Of a DNA stretch of 64,000 nt, positions 22,346 to 36,171 are shown piece by piece. Each line of letters starts with the position of its first letter. The first letter of the stretch is position 1. The position numbers and the translations under genes are program-made. Source of the DNA: Nageia nagi (lineage: Eukaryota > Pinophyta); assembly GCA_050084985.1 (NCBI GenBank), contig JBITNC010000002.1, forward strand, positions 11,098,001-11,162,000, read 5' to 3'. The notes below the pieces were generated by a model, which was given only the letters and a program-made list of their open reading frames with translations, was not told the DNA's origin and searched no databases.

Positions 22346-24095
22346 TAATTTCTACTACCTACCTAAACATTTAACTCGTGCATTTTATACTCACCAATAA
22401 ATTTGTACTTTATTTCCATTACAACATTGATGGTAAGGTTATTCTCATTAATACCAAGATTTATAAATAAATATATGCATAATTTTGCTTTTGAATCATT
22501 TCATTAAGGTTGAACTTAAAATATCTAATGAGGGAGGATGAGATTGAATATATATTTTTATAATAATCTACTATAATAAATTAGAAGACATACTAGACCT
22601 ATCTTGTATTATACATTACCACAACTCATAGATGTGGTAATTAATATGAAAAATATATTAATTGAATTGAAAAAATAAATTATTCTTTTAGTGCTACTAC
22701 TAAGAATAGAAGACTGAGTTTCAAGAAGAATGCAATTGTTATTTTTGTTAAGCAAACTCAAGTTATATATAATATATATTATAGTTGAAAAAAAAAGTAA
22801 TTTAGATTTTCAAAATCATAAAAAAATAGAGTTCCTCTAATAATATAATATGATATCCTTAAGGCAATATCAATGTTAAGATTTTAATAATAGTTATCCT
22901 CCTTGGTCCAAAGAACATCAACATTGGAACCAAATCAAATAGAAAGTCATGATACAAACAAATATTATAAAATTAGAAGGGTCATACAAGGGCTTATTGA
23001 TTAGAGAAAACTTAATTTTAATACATCTCAACAAGTCAATATAGTGGATTATGAAATTACTTAGGTAGATATTAAATTTAAATAAGTTTTAAGTGATCTT
23101 CCATTTGTATATAGTATGGTTGGGACAATTTTGTATGAGAAACAAATACTGACATCACTAAGGAACACAAATCAAGTAATGAATATCAAACTAATCTACC
23201 AACAATTACTCATAATATATAAAGTTGTTTAGTAATCTCATCATGGTTACAAATTCATATGAGTTATAAAAATTCAATAATTTCCAATTAAATATATCAA
23301 TGATTCAAAATTCAAACAAATACAAATATATTTAGGTTAATACTCTTAAATAAATTCAAGAAATAATAAGAGAGGAAAACAAAGGAAAAATCAGAAGCTC
23401 AAAGGCATCATTTGAAGATGTGACCAAACTAATATCATGAAAAGGTCCAAATGAGTAACAATTTTTCTAATGGGTCCCTTTGAAAGATAAATAGCAAAGA
23501 ATTTATGGTTTTTATGTGGTTGGAGGACCATGTGGCTATTGTAAAAGGATATGAGGAGAGGAAAGGAGAGGAGACACATTTAATTTTATTTAAAATATTT
23601 TGTAGAGGTAAGGAGGTAGAAGAAATGAACACTCACTCTCATGTGTAAGCAGTGACCCTCGCTCACTCATTGCCATTAATGAATCTTCAATCTCATGCAT
23701 AAGTGGGTACCCTTACACATGTATCATGGTGCATTTTTCAAGAAGATCCATGGGCATTATGAATAAGTCCTATAGTTTCTTTGGTGGAGGATTTGGCATT
23801 CTATTATGGTTGTAAACATGGTAAATTACTTTTCCTGTATGTGATGAGTCATGGGAGTGATATGTACTCCCTTGAAGGAATATATATGAGTTCTATATTA
23901 ATGGAGGGCTAACTTGGTGGTATTAGAATTTTTATAAGTTTTCAAATTGATTAGGATTTACTATTGGCTTGCTTGTGGAGTTTTGATCCTATTCTAAATC
24001 AATCCTAGTGGTGCATGGTATTGTTGTACTCACTCAATAAGTGGCTTTCTCTCCTTTAGAACTTTAAACCTAAGTAGTTTTCATAAGGGTTCTTT
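22346..24095. other. Intergenic, AT-rich
   Basis: No recognisable coding region. A locally less AT-rich part near 23380-23720 has short minus-strand frames (such as 23391-23579) with no family resemblance. Confidence 0.5.
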
Positions 24096-24790
24096 TGTTA
24101 GGGTTTAGCTAGCTTGCTCCTTTAATGTTTGATTATGATTTGATTCCTTATTATAAACTATAGTTGGTTCATCATTTATTATTGACCCATCTATAGTTAC
24201 AAATATGATTTCACAGTTAACCTTGAGTAAAATAACCTAATCATGAATATAATTTTTTGGGTATTTTTAATATGATTTTATTTCTATTCTTGAATACTAT
24301 AATTTTGTGGGGGGTTTTGGACATGATTTCATGGCTATCCTTGAGTAAAATTCCCTAATTATGACTACAATTTTGTGGGGATTTTTAACATTGTATTTAA
24401 AATGGATAGGGTTTAGCTAGCTTTCTCCTCCATTGTTGTATTGTAATTTGATTCTCGATTATAAAGGAGATCCATATGTGATTATGAACATGATTTTGTT
24501 AGGGGGTCTCACATGGCTATCCTTTAATAAAATACCCTAATCATGATTAAAATTTTATGGGGTTTTCTAACACAAATATTTTACTATGGTTAGTTAGCTT
24601 GATCCTACATTTTTGGATTATAATTTGATTCCTAATCATAAACCCTACTTGCTTCATTATTTATTATTGTGGGGACTCATCTATAGTTATGAACATGATT
24701 TTATTAGGGGGGTCTCATGTGGCTATCCTTGAGTAAAATGACCTAATTGTGATTGCAATTTTGTAGGGGTTTTTACCATTGTATTTAACA
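24096..24790. repeat. Degenerate repeats with two nested periods
   Basis: A unit containing CTATCCTTGAGTAAAAT, CCTAATCATGA and AATTTTGTGGGG-TTTTT recurs about five times (near 24220, 24340, 24510, 24730 and a partial at 24290). A larger unit beginning GGGTTTAGCTAGCTT (24101, 24410, and diverged near 24590) includes CTATAGTTA. Non-coding. Confidence 0.7.
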
Positions 24791-25191
24791 CTCATTTTAT
24801 GCATGCTATTTTGCATGAAGTACATAAATATTTATAAAAAAAAACTTGTATTTCATGCACCCAAATATAGTGATAGATCTTGAGAATAAACATATGAACA
24901 TGTAGAGATGATGAGATCATTTATGAGAAATATTTTATTATTGCATTGTTATAGGAATGTTACTAATAATACCAAGTTCATTCTCTTTAATCATTCTATA
25001 TTGAATCATGACATGGTGTTAGTCAATTATTTTGAAATGGATTATGAATAATGTTAGGCTTTAAGTTTTGTAATTATGAAAGTTAGATGCTTGAATTTGT
25101 AAATACTCATTTATTGATTTCATATTATATTAATGAAAATTTATATTGGAGCATATTACTTAATTGAATTTGGATTCTATAGATTGTTAGT

Positions 25192-25643
25192 TGTGAGAAT
25201 TGAACTATAACATGAACAACTCTAAACTCCCAAGATCACATGAAAGCTCACAATACACATCTAATAAACTCAGAAAATAATCTCACAAAGGTAACACAAG
25301 ATGTAAGTGGTTCCTCCAGCTAGGAGTACATCCACTAACTAGATCTCACTTCATTCACAATATGAACTTTTACAATCCTCCTAATCTCATCTAATCATAA
25401 AGAGGAATTCTTCTATTTATAGGCCAAAATCCCTCTTTAGATCACCCTTTTATCCAATGTACAAAAGCATGACATGCACATCCTTTTACCCAAGGGGCAT
25501 GCTCATGACATGGAGTGTAGGACAAGTTACCTTATCATATTCACTTAAATACTTAAGGTATCAAATGATACCTTTAAGTATGAGTGAACTTACATAGAAT
25601 ATTATTATAAAACCTTTACAATAATGCATTATACATTCCAACA
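25192..25643 (-). repeat. 3' LTR of E2
   Basis: 452 bp. On the minus strand it starts TGTTGGAATG and ends CAATTCTCACA. It carries the CCTATAAATAG TATA-type box (+ strand CTATTTATAGG near 25414-25424). Upstream of that is the palindrome of CTTAAGGTATCA and its complement near 25548-25580. Confidence 0.93.
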
Positions 25644-26102
25644 ATCTTTCTTAATGCAATATTAGGATAGAGAAAAAAAAGAGAATGAAGAGAGAAAGTA
25701 AGAGAGTTCTCCTCCAAACAGATACAATGAAGATGAGAACTTTTTACATATTTGTGAAGTAAAAAAGATCTAGTTTGAGACTCACTACTTTGCCAAATAC
25801 AATCATTAACCATAATCGATTTTAGTGTACATGAAGTAATCATCCAACTAAAAGTTATGAAGAGTCTCCAAGAGCTTGCATACCTAAAGTAAGTAACCTG
25901 TAATCTCAAAAGAACCTGCAAGTCATAAGCAGCTCAAATAACAAGATCAGTTAGATGTAACATATTCATATCAACAAGGATACATGAATCACTCAAATGC
26001 CATCATGAACTGATCAATGGTGCACTATAAGTTATCATGAAGATGCCATGCCAAAAACTCATAATCACCTATTGTATATATAAAACATGTGTTGATTTTC
26101 AT

Positions 26103-26211
26103 TACAAAATAGAGCATGCACATACGATTTTTTCACATATGGATAACTGAATAGTGCCAAAATACACATAAGATTTTCTTACACATGGATAACTAAATAG
26201 TGCTATATTGG
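26103..26211 (-). repeat. Single unit of the copia tail minisatellite (E2)
   Basis: One composite unit (two related halves with GGATAACT on the + strand) lies between the end of pol and the 3' LTR, against about three units in E1 and two in E3. Confidence 0.8.
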
Positions 26212-26357
26212 TAAACCTTTTTGATTTTAAAATTTTGTACAAGTTCCTCATGCAGAATGAACTTACCATGAAGGTGTACAACAAAATCAACACTATACAA
26301 CATAAAATCCTCCCAAGGTTGAAATTGTCATCACAAATATGAATTCAACATAAGAAT

Positions 26358-29300
26358 TCAAACTTCACTCCCCCTTAAGGGCAACTTGAACAACCTGATA
26401 ACATCCCTAAGCTTATAGAATTGAGCTTCCAAGAGGGTCTTAATGAATAAATAAATAGAGTTTAAGGTGGATGGGCAATACTCCAGGTGTATGATGCCAT
26501 CAAGAACCTTCTCCCTAATAAAATGGGCATGGATTTCCATATGTTTTATTTTCTAATGGAACACAGGATTCTTAATCAAAGAAATATCCAATTGATTATC
26601 TAAAAAAATCAAAGATGAGACACCTTGCTCATACCTAATTTATTTTAGAAGATGCCTTATCCAAATAGTTTTTTGGGCTACAACAGACATGGTATGGTAT
26701 TCAGCTTCTGTGGTGGAAAGAGAAATAGTAGGTTACTTTTTGGAAGCCTAAGAGATAGCACTTGAACCAATGCTAAACACATATATAGAGGTTGATTTCT
26801 TATCATCTCTATCTCCTTCATAGTCAGAATTTGAGAATCCAAAAAGAATAAATGAGGGCAACTTAGAATACATGAGAACAAGATCCTTTGTTATTGCAAC
26901 ATACCTCAAGATTTACTTAACAACATTAAGGTGATCAACATATGGTTTTTGCATGAATTATACCATTAGATTCATTGCAAAGGTAATATTTGGCTAAGAT
27001 ATTATAAAATACAAAAGACTACTAATTAATTGCCTATAAGTTGTAGCATCAACCAAGTAAGAGTTGGAGCTTAAGGAAATAGAGATTCTAGGAGAGATTG
27101 GGATCACAGTATACCTACTCTCCATTCAAAACTTCTACAAGATATCTGATATATACTTAGATTGATTAAGATAAGTACAATTCTTATATTGGTATACTTA
27201 CATTCCAAGGTAGTAGTGCAAGAGATCAATATCAATCATTTTAAACATTGTCTTAAGTTTGAATATGCACTCTTGGATGATTTCATCATTGTTTCCAATA
27301 ATCAAAAGATCATCCACATAAAGGATAATCAAGACCACATCTTTTCTTTGATTGAGCACATATAGATCAGAGATAAAAAATACTTGGAGAATCTAATATC
27401 TGCAAAGTATCATAAAATCTTCTTATACTAGGCTCTAGGTTCTTACTTAAGTCCATACAATGACTTCTTTAGCTTGCACACAAAAGACTCTTTACCTTCC
27501 ATAATAAACTCTTCTATTTGATTCATGAAGATTTCCATATCTAAGTCACCATTGAGAAATGCACTCTTGATGTCAAGTTGAAACATTTTCCATCCTTGAG
27601 CTACAAAAAGAGTAAGGATAATCTTGATAGTAGGCATCTTTAACATGGAAGCAAAGGTTTCCTCATAATTTGCATCGTATTTTTGAGCAAAATCTTTGGC
27701 TACTAACCTTACTTTATATTTCTCAATATCTAAATTGAATTTGAACTTGTAGATCTATTTATTACCAATCACATTCTTTTCATTGGGATAAAGAACTAAA
27801 TCTCAACTTTTATTTTTCATAAGTGCCTCATACTCCACTTTCATGGCTTCCATCCAACACTCATGCTTTGAAGCTTCTTTGAAGGATGAGGGCTCATGTT
27901 TATTGTTAATCTTGGTAAATAAGAATTTGTTCAAGCTCATGATCCTTGTTACGCTTTGTGTTGGAGAATTTTGCTCCTGAGATGATTTATCTTCATCAAT
28001 ATCTAACCAGCTAGGTGCAATTGAAGAGTCCTCTAGATCATCAACATCCTCATTAGAAGTAGATTCTTCAAGAAGTTCATTGAACTTTACATCCCTTGAA
28101 ATAAATACAACTTTATAGGATGGAGAGTAGAGCCTGTAGTCTCCATGTTGACTATTGCAACCCATAAAGTTGCATTTTTTAGCTCTTTTATTTAACTTTT
28201 TTTTTTCAAAAATAATGTAGGAGAATGCTTCACAACCAAACACCCTAAGGTGTGAAATGTTAGGTTTTTTTTTCTAATCATGCCTCAAAAGGAGTTTTAC
28301 CTTGAATAGCTTTTATGTGACATCTATTCAAGGTGTAAATAGTAGTGCTCATAGCTTCACCCCATAAGAAATTAGGAAGATTACCCAACATGCATCTAGC
28401 TATTTTCATAATTATTTTATTTTTCCTTTCAGTAACAACATTTTTCTGAGTGTATGGAATTATAAACTACCTCTTGATTCCATACTTAGCACAATAGTCA
28501 TTGAACTCATTGCTGTTATATTCTTTCCTATTATCGAATCTCAACATATTGATTTTAAGTTTAGTTTGATTCTTAACAAGGGCCTTAAAAACCTTAAAAC
28601 TCCCAAAGATTTGATCCTTATGCTCAAATAGATACCTAAAGGTCATCCTACTAAAATCATCAATGAAGGTCAAGATGTAAGACGCTCCTCTAAGTAATTT
28701 AGTCTAAAATGAATCCATTAAATTTAAATACACAAGTTGAAGAGGTTGAGATGCTCTTGTTGCCTTATCTTTTTCAAACTTTTATCTATGCATCTTGCTA
28801 AGAATGCACTTCTCACATAGACCAATTGAAGGAGAAATTAAAGAAAAACCTTCCATAAGTTTTTGGTCTTTCATGACTTGAATACTCTTGTGGCTAAGGT
28901 GCCCTAAATGTTGGTGCCAAATATTGCCTCTAGAACATACACTTGTAGCAAAACACATCTTTGATGGAACTTGATCCATAATGTAGAGATCATTATTCAC
29001 TTATCCTTTAACCAAATTGGCAAGTCCTTTCTTAATGCACTAGGATTTAGAGTCAAATTCAAAAGAGTACTCTTTTCTAGCAACTTGGATCATGGAGAGA
29101 AGGTTCATTCTAAGCTTAGAAACATAGAGCACATTGTCAAGAACCTTTTCATTAACTAACACACTTCTAATTCCTTGAACTTTAAAGGTAGATTTATCAC
29201 CTATCATAACTGCATCTTTTCTATACTTGTAAAAGTTTTCAAACTTTTTCTTTTCAAAGCAAAGGTGATTAGTGCAACCAGAGTTAACAATCCAATTAGA

Positions 29301-30330
29301 TGCAAAAGAGTGAGAGATGGAGTAGAGCATCGTAGCAAAACTAGCATGAATATTCTTCTTTTCTTTATAGTTTTTTACATTTCCATTGCCTTTATTCTTT
29401 TTCTCTTTTTTTTTTATAGAAATCAACTTCTTTGTAACCTTGTATGCCATAATAGTTACAATATCCATCAAACTTTTTCTTAGGATATGGATTGTATGTT
29501 TTACCATTTTCATCTTTTTGCTTAAAGTGGTTGTTGTTGCCATTATTATTGTTGCTATTGTTGTTGTTCCTATTGTTACCATTGTTGATATTATTTCTAC
29601 TGTTGTTGTAGCCATTAACTCTTTTTTACAGCCTTTTGGAGGAATAAGGATAAGATTTCTTTTGATGGTTGAACTTCTTCTTGAAAGGAGTTTTGGTTAC
29701 TCTAAGAGCAATGTTATTATCTTTAGGAGAAGAAATCAACACCTTATTGTTAAGAGTTTTATCATGCTTCAAAAGGTGCCTAGAAAGTTTCTCAAGGGAA
29801 AACATTTCTTTATCATAAACCCTTATTTCCATAATTGTTATAAAGTTTTCAAACTTTGAAGAAAGGATTTGAAGAATGATGAAGACCATGAACTCATCAT
29901 TGATCCAATTGCACCCACAAGCAACAAGTTAGGTCTTTAGGTGAATGATTTTATTCAAGTAGATGGCAATATTTTCATCTTCTGCTTAACGATTTTGAAG
30001 CAACTTTTAGAGAATGGTAGATCTTCTTGAAAAATTTGAGCCAAGGTAGATTTTCTTAAGATTATCCCAAGCTTCCTTCATCAAGGTTGAAGAGGAAATT
30101 ACCAGGAGCACATCATTTGAAATTGCATGGTAAATCATGGAGGTTGCCAACTCATTCTTCATATTGTAAGCCTCTAGTGCCTTCTCATCTATAGAAAGTA
30201 TAAGGTTCTCATTCATTGTTTGCTGAAAATTCCTTATCTATAATTCAACTTTCATCTGTGGTTCCCAAATCACAAAGTTGGAACCATCAAGAATGTGTTT
30301 GGGTAAAAAGTATTCTCCCATTTGCTACAC
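26358..30330 (-). pseudogene. Degenerate copia gag-pol of E2
   Basis: On the minus strand, gag begins near 30330 (M-G-E-Y-F-L-P-K context) and has fragments at 30216-30007 and 29889-29626. The protease region lies within 29615-29040, where the active-site D-S-G is replaced by N-S-G (W-I-V-N-S-G-C). Gag-pre-integrase with W-H-Q-H-L-G-H-L is at 29000-28782, integrase at 28673 to about 28250, and its C-terminus at 28243-27803. Reverse transcriptase covers about 27800-26930, with the YVDD region near 27325-27302. RNase H runs down to 26358. Frame changes and stops separate every block, so it is non-functional. Confidence 0.9.
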
Positions 30331-33139
30331 AAGAATGTAAAAAATAATAAGCATGTGGTTTAATAAATAATATTAAATGTTAAGTTTTAACTAAGTAAAT
30401 AATACATGTTAAATTTAATACTAGAGTCATGCTTGATTTGATTCACAAGTGCAAATGTTTTACAACTCAAATAATAATTCATGTACCCAAATACTTTTGT
30501 TATCACCAAGAATCATAGATGTAGAGTGACAGTATTGAAGCTTTTTTTCTTATCTAAAAATTAGGCCTTCACCTAGATGCCCACACAAGAGGAGCCCAAG
30601 TACTACTAATCCTCAACTAGTTCACCTTGGTTAGTATTATACTTTCTCACAAGGAGAAGTACCTACTATTTTTCAAGGTTATAATATTTATTGGATCAAC
30701 CAAATTATTAATCTTGATTAGGTTTTAAGTTGTCCTCCTAGGTTATTAGGATAATCCCTGAATGGAAGTTTGGACATGTGGTATCACTACACACATGCCT
30801 ATCCACCTATTGGATTTATGTCCAAACCAATAGAGGACTTAGGGGAAATTGAGAAGTATAGATTTTTCATCATTTGGATCATCGAACCTAAAGGCTCCAA
30901 TCCACCTGTCCTCACTTCATGGCTCGCCAAACAAATCATGTTGCGAAATGTATGTGCGGATGTGTTCATTTTAGGGGATTTTTCATTTCAATGTTTATAA
31001 TTTTTGCATAAGTAAACAAAGCAATAGTGCTAAACATGAATTAAAGTGCATAAATTAAACATCATCCATCCATAACATGGAACCTTAAGAGTCCAATGGG
31101 TTTTGTTTACTAACCCCTAGAGGATATCTTTACATAGGTCCATAAATTTGCACAAGTTAACTTTGCATAAAGGATAAATACTCAACATGCATCTTTTTAA
31201 CTTGAAGAATTTAAACCATAAGGAATTTAAGTCATAAGCATGCATTTTAAAAAATTAAGTCCTAAGTATGCATCATTAATTTAAAAAATTAATTCCTAAG
31301 CATGCAACATTAACTTAAGAATTTAAGTAAAATACTCATAAACTTTTCCCCCTTTTTACTTAAAAATATGATCCCTAAATAAAAAATAGCATTAGTAAAA
31401 AGAATACCTCTTTTACTTAAGTAATATGAGAAGGTAAAAACTACATTGTCTAAGTTGCACCTTTATAAAATAACACTTTCAACACTTAGAAAGTACTATC
31501 ACTATGTTAATCAAAGCTAATTTTTGCACTATTTATCTTATTTGCAATTTAAGACAAAAGACATTTGTGCAATTTAAGGCAAAAGAAATTTTAACTAAGT
31601 TTAATAAATTTTTCATAACCTCCACCTTACTTTGGTATATTTGTTATTTCTAGGAAAAGGATAAATTTTTATTTAAAAAATTATCGTTTATCTATAGGGA
31701 GTTAATGCTTGAACAAAATTGCCTTATGCTAAAAAAATGAGAATTTTAATTTGAGCACTCCATCATTAAACCTATGAGAAATTTAATGAAGAGTATAAAA
31801 AGTTGGTGGAGGAAAGCGTGTTCTAAAAAATTGCATTTGGCTATTAATGCAAATTTAGACAAGGAAAGGTTGATTTACAAGCAACACAAAAAAATAACTT
31901 TCATTAAATTCCAAGTAATGATGTGCTTAAAGTTTCTTTGAGAACAAGGAGAGGGGTCAATTTATTTAATATTAAAGGAGTCACAAGAATTAACATCTAA
32001 AAAGGTGAGTAGGTCTGAGGAGAGGAGTGACAGAGAGGGGTCACAAGGGAGTGTGGCCACACATAGAGAAAGGGATCATAAAAACAACTAACTTCACCCA
32101 TAGCAAGGGGAATCACTGGGAGCTCAAGAGGATGTTAGGAGATGGTGAAGTGGCATGTTGGGAATAGACTAGTGGGGGGAGGCCACAAGAGCCTGAAGGA
32201 AAGGGACAAACTTCGACTACATGTGAGGGCTACAAGTAGGTGAAAAATGTCATGCAATAGACTTCGATTGCACGTGAGGAGATAGGTTGCATGTAGGAGG
32301 GAGTTTTTTTTTTTGCAAGGAGGAGGCTAAAAACACGAGATAGGTGGCATAGGCACAAGGAGCTGAGAAGCTTCAATAGATCCTTGCTGTTGATGCCAAT
32401 GTAAGCAAAAGAAAAGGGTTGAAAAGCTTCTTAGAGAAGGTCATGTTCTATGGTAGCTAGACTAAACTAATAGAACCTTATATGGTCCTTAGGTCATTGG
32501 TATGCAACTACCGTAAATCCCCCCATTTTAAAAAAAATATAAATATACATATCTTAACAAGGTTAAAAAAATTAGATAATTTGTACAGTTTTTTTTTTTG
32601 GGAAAAAAATGTAGAGGTAATGAAGGGTGGTTGTAAATACCTCCTCTATTTTGAAGAAAAACAAACTTGTATCTTTTGTAAAGGTAAAAATAAATTGAAG
32701 TAAAATATTTTTTTTGAAAAAAAATACAAATATATTCTTGTAAAAGAAGGCAAATTCCCTTTTTAACAAGCTTATAAACATTAGCCTTATAAGAAATATA
32801 ATATATTAAAAAAATACAATTTTGGTATACTATTCTATTATATAAATAAAAATATATCATTTTATTAAGCATATTTGTAAAAAAAATGCTACTAACATAA
32901 GAATTTAGTATAAGAAACAAATTGCATTATATTTCTATTTTGATCATATTTTGCAAAAATAAACTAATACATCTCATAAAATATGTTAGTATCCTAAGAA
33001 ATAATCCACAAAATAGCCAATCAGGAAGGATTTTATACCTTCTCTTAGTTTTACCTCAATAATGTAGAGTAGGATGGGGAATGAAGATCACCAAGAAGAA
33101 GAGCTTCCACACCAAGAAGAAGGAGAGCTTCCACACCAA
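30331..33139 (-). other. Long 5' leader of E2
   Basis: About 2.8 kb between the primer site and gag, unusually long for a copia element. It is mostly A/T- and purine-rich and non-coding in the sense direction. The gag-proximal 0.7 kb aligns with the E3 leader; the rest is diverged. It includes G-rich purine tracts near 31980-32350. Confidence 0.75.
30770..31000 (+). other. Antisense open frame in the E2 leader, shared with E3
   Basis: A 76-codon frame antisense to the element lies just upstream of gag. The homologous antisense frame in E3 is 54827-54585. Both encode W-Y-H-Y, H-A-Y-P-P, W-I-I-E and P-V-L-T-S-W-L blocks, and the aligned part shows no indels. No domain is recognised, and most differences change the amino acid. 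Confidence 0.3.
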
Positions 33140-33151
33140 GCTCTGATACCA
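33140..33151 (-). other. Primer-binding site of E2
   Basis: On the minus strand TGGTATCAGAGC, complementary to the 3' end region of a plant initiator methionine tRNA, lies two bases inside the 5' LTR. Confidence 0.9.
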
Positions 33152-33153
33152 AT

Positions 33154-33652
33154 TGTGAGAATTGAACTATAACATGAACAACTCTAAACTCCCAAGATCA
33201 CATGAAAGCTCACAATACACATCTAATAAACTCACAAAGCAATCTCACAAAGATAACACAAGATGTAAATGGTTCCTCCAACTAGGATTACATCCACTAA
33301 CTAGATCTCACTTCATTCATAATATGAACTTTTACAATCTTTCTAACCTCAACTCCTAAACACTATCCTCTAGCATAAATTTGCTTCACTAATTGGTATA
33401 TAATCACAAAGAGTGAGGCTTCTATTTATAGACCAAAATCCCTCTTTGGATCACCCTTTTATCCAATGTACAAAAGCATGACATGCACATCCTTTTACCC
33501 AAGGGGCATGCTCATGACATGGAGTGTAGGACAAGTTACATTATCATATTCACTTAAATACTTAAGGTATCAAATGATACCCTTAAGTATTAGTGAATTT
33601 ACATAAACTATTTAATACAAACCTTTACAATAATGCATTATACATTCCAACA
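33154..33652 (-). repeat. 5' LTR of E2
   Basis: 499 bp, aligned end to end with the 3' LTR at 25192-25643 except for one block of about 50 extra bases near 33345-33410. It has the same termini, TATA-type box and palindrome (near 33560-33590). Confidence 0.93.
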
Positions 33653-34894
33653 TTAGTAATCTATTAAATAATCTTAAATTACTTAAGCTTGATTGTTCAC
33701 TAGGGAAAAAGTTTCTTACTAATATGTAAATCTCACATATGTTAAATTATTACTCATGGTCTAGTAGAATCCAGAAGAGAGTCATGGAGTGTTATAATCC
33801 ACTATATAAAAAATATAGTTGAGCAATTACTCAACTTAAAACTATAAGAAATAAGAAAACAACATCACACAAGAGAAGATAACCTATGTAACATGGTTCA
33901 CCCATTATGGGCTACATCAATAGAGAATATCTAGTTCTTTGATTCAATCAATCCAAATCCACCAAGAGATACAACCAAAAACCAAACTAGTATACCTTTA
34001 TTACAAGGAATCCTCACTACAATATTCTTTCTCATAATGATTTACCTCTTCTTCCTATTTCTCACACCTATGCAAACTATTACATCTAAGTCCCTTAGAT
34101 CATATTATCTATCCATTCTTCCATTCAATTGTTACAATGAATCTTACATACATATATAGAGATCCATATAATATTATTTTTATTTCAAATTAGAGTAATT
34201 TTTTGCCTCTAAAATTCACCACCCATGAAACCTTAGTTATCACACTAAAAATAACACCAATAGCAAGTTCCTAACCTTAAAAGAGACTTTCCCATATCTA
34301 GAGTTCTGATTAGCCAAATTGATTAGTATTGATTGATCTCCTAAATTCTAATCATCCTCTTATCAACCAATTAATAGTTGATCATTTGGTTGATTGACTA
34401 ATACTAATCATCTGGTTGACTAGTTGATCATTTGCATGGATGCCAATTGGACATGATCAATCACCTTCCTACCAATTATACCTACATATTGACACTGTGC
34501 ATTCCAAATACAAAATAAAGAGCTATAAAATGTAAGTTAGCCAAAAAATTAAGCTTGATTCCTAAAAATCTTCCACTTTAAGATTGATTCCACTGCATTA
34601 CATGGAACCTTAGATTTGGATATTATCATCTTGACCTCTTATTCCTTGAAACTAATTGAATTGAGCACAAGCCTAACTTCTTCTTTGCAAAAATCTTCGC
34701 ACCTTCACAAAATCCTTCTCCTAATTTTACCATGAACCTGAACTAGTTCATAACTCTTATCACTTTTTTACTTTGATGTTCCTTGAACCTCAATCAATTC
34801 ATACTTCCCACCCTATGGGTTATACCATCTTCTTATATAAATACACCTATTTCAACCCTTTTCTTGTATAACTCTTTTTTGTCTACTTTCATCC

Positions 34895-34917
34895 CACACA
34901 CACACACACACACACAC
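34895..34917. repeat. (CA)n microsatellite
   Basis: About eleven uninterrupted CA dinucleotides followed by CCCC. Confidence 0.95.
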
Positions 34918-35029
34918 CCCATTCAAACCTTCCATATGTATAAATAACCTATTCATCCAAATATCACACTCCTTCATTATTTCCTTTTGCACATGACACT
35001 CATCACCATCAATATACAACATATATGAA

Positions 35030-35475
35030 ACTACAAGGAAATAATGACTTACCCTTTCACAACTTTCAACATTCTTTGGTGGAGTTTCTATATCCTAACA
35101 TGTTGAATACCTACTTGCACTCTTGGTATTCACATTTTATTCTTCTTATCCTTGGAAATATTCTTTCTAACTTTGAGACTCTTATTCTTTTCACCAAACC
35201 CTAATTCATTATTATTCCAAATGCCAAACTTGTGATGTTCCTTGACTACATATATAAAACTATGAGAAAATATGACTTACCCTTTCACAACTTTCAACAT
35301 TCTTTGGTGGAGTTTCTATATCCTAACATGTTGAATACATCCTTGCACCTTTGGTACCCACATTTTGTTCTTATTGTGCTTGGAAACATCCTTTTCAACC
35401 TTGGGCCTCTTATTCTTTTCACCAAACCCTAATTCATTCTTATTCCCAATGCCAAACTTGTGATGTCCCTTAACT
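35030..35475. repeat. Tandem duplication, period ~228 bp, in E5
   Basis: The run starting GACTTACCCTTTCACAACTT occurs at 35046 and 35274. The copies stay alignable to CCAAACTTGTGATG at their ends. The only frame open through the second copy is the minus-strand Lys-rich one (35504-35316). Confidence 0.85.
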
Positions 35476-36171
35476 ACATTCCCACTTATATAGACTAATT
35501 CCATATAAGAATAGTTATAAGTGTTGGTAATAAATATAATATACCAACCATATTACATTTGGAAAAAATCATGGAACCCTTAAAAACCTTCCAAACCTTA
35601 TTTCTAAATGCAACCATATATCCCTCACCATCAAGTTTGCTTGCCAAAATGAAATTCTCTTCAAATATGGTATGTGCCTCACCTCCTTAAGCACCCATTG
35701 AGTTTTATTAGGTAATTTAATCCTAATATTCCCCATACCCTCAACCATGCATGTTGATTATTACCCATATTAACCTATCCAAAATCTCCTTGAACATAAT
35801 CAATAAAATATTCCTTATGAGAAGTGGCATAAAAAGAAGTACTTAAATATATAACCTAGTAATCATTATGCATATCAATATATAATATCAAAGCATTTTG
35901 TAAAATCTCACCAACTATATTAGCTTCCTAATTACTACCTTGATTCTCATTACTTTCTCTTTCATCTTATATCTAAGAATTATACTCTCTCTTCAAGTGT
36001 CCCTTCTTCCCAAAATATCATCTCTCTATTTTACCTTTTTCCCTTGGAGTTACCCCCTAATTTTTGTTGATTTTGATGTCCACCTCCCTTCCTCTATCTT
36101 CCCTTAATAAATAATGCAATAGGATAACTTTTTATTTCACTCATGATTTTTCTTTACATGTCCTCATTGAG

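Larger units (their letters stand above)
25192..33652 (-). mobile_element. Full-length Ty1/copia retrotransposon E2
   Basis: An 8461-bp element on the minus strand bounded by two LTRs (33154-33652 as 5', 25192-25643 as 3'). It is flanked by a perfect 5-bp target duplication TTAGT (25187-25191 and 33653-33657). It has the tRNA-Met-type primer site next to the 5' LTR, a leader of about 2.8 kb, a degenerate gag-pol (30330-26358) and a short tail. The LTRs differ by roughly 20 substitutions plus one indel block of about 50 bp, counted by hand, so the insertion is not recent. It is the same family as E1 and E3. Its LTR 3' end (CAATTCTCACA) differs from that of E3 (TTCCTTCA), so it represents a subfamily. 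Confidence 0.95.
33780..36100 (-). mobile_element. Degraded copia fragments, minus strand (E5)
   Basis: Near 33780-34200 the minus strand carries LTR-like sequence: a TATA-type stretch, then GTAGCCCATAATGGGTGAACC and a TCTTCTCTTGTGTGATG region as in plant copia LTRs. At about 35700-35500 the minus strand encodes a protease to pre-integrase spacer pattern (F-I-L-A-S-K-L-D-G-E-G-Y then W-K-V-F-K-G-S), where copia proteins have the L-x-x-x-G-Y...W-x-V-x-x-G block. At 35504-35316 a Lys/Asn-rich frame contains N-K-M-W-V-P-K. Borders, a matching LTR and the rest of pol were not found. Confidence 0.5.

Noticed and set aside
32528-32920. 130-codon Phe/Tyr/Lys-rich minus-strand frame
   Set aside because: Extreme A/T content gives long frames by chance. 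It lies in the non-coding leader of E2 and has no counterpart in E3.
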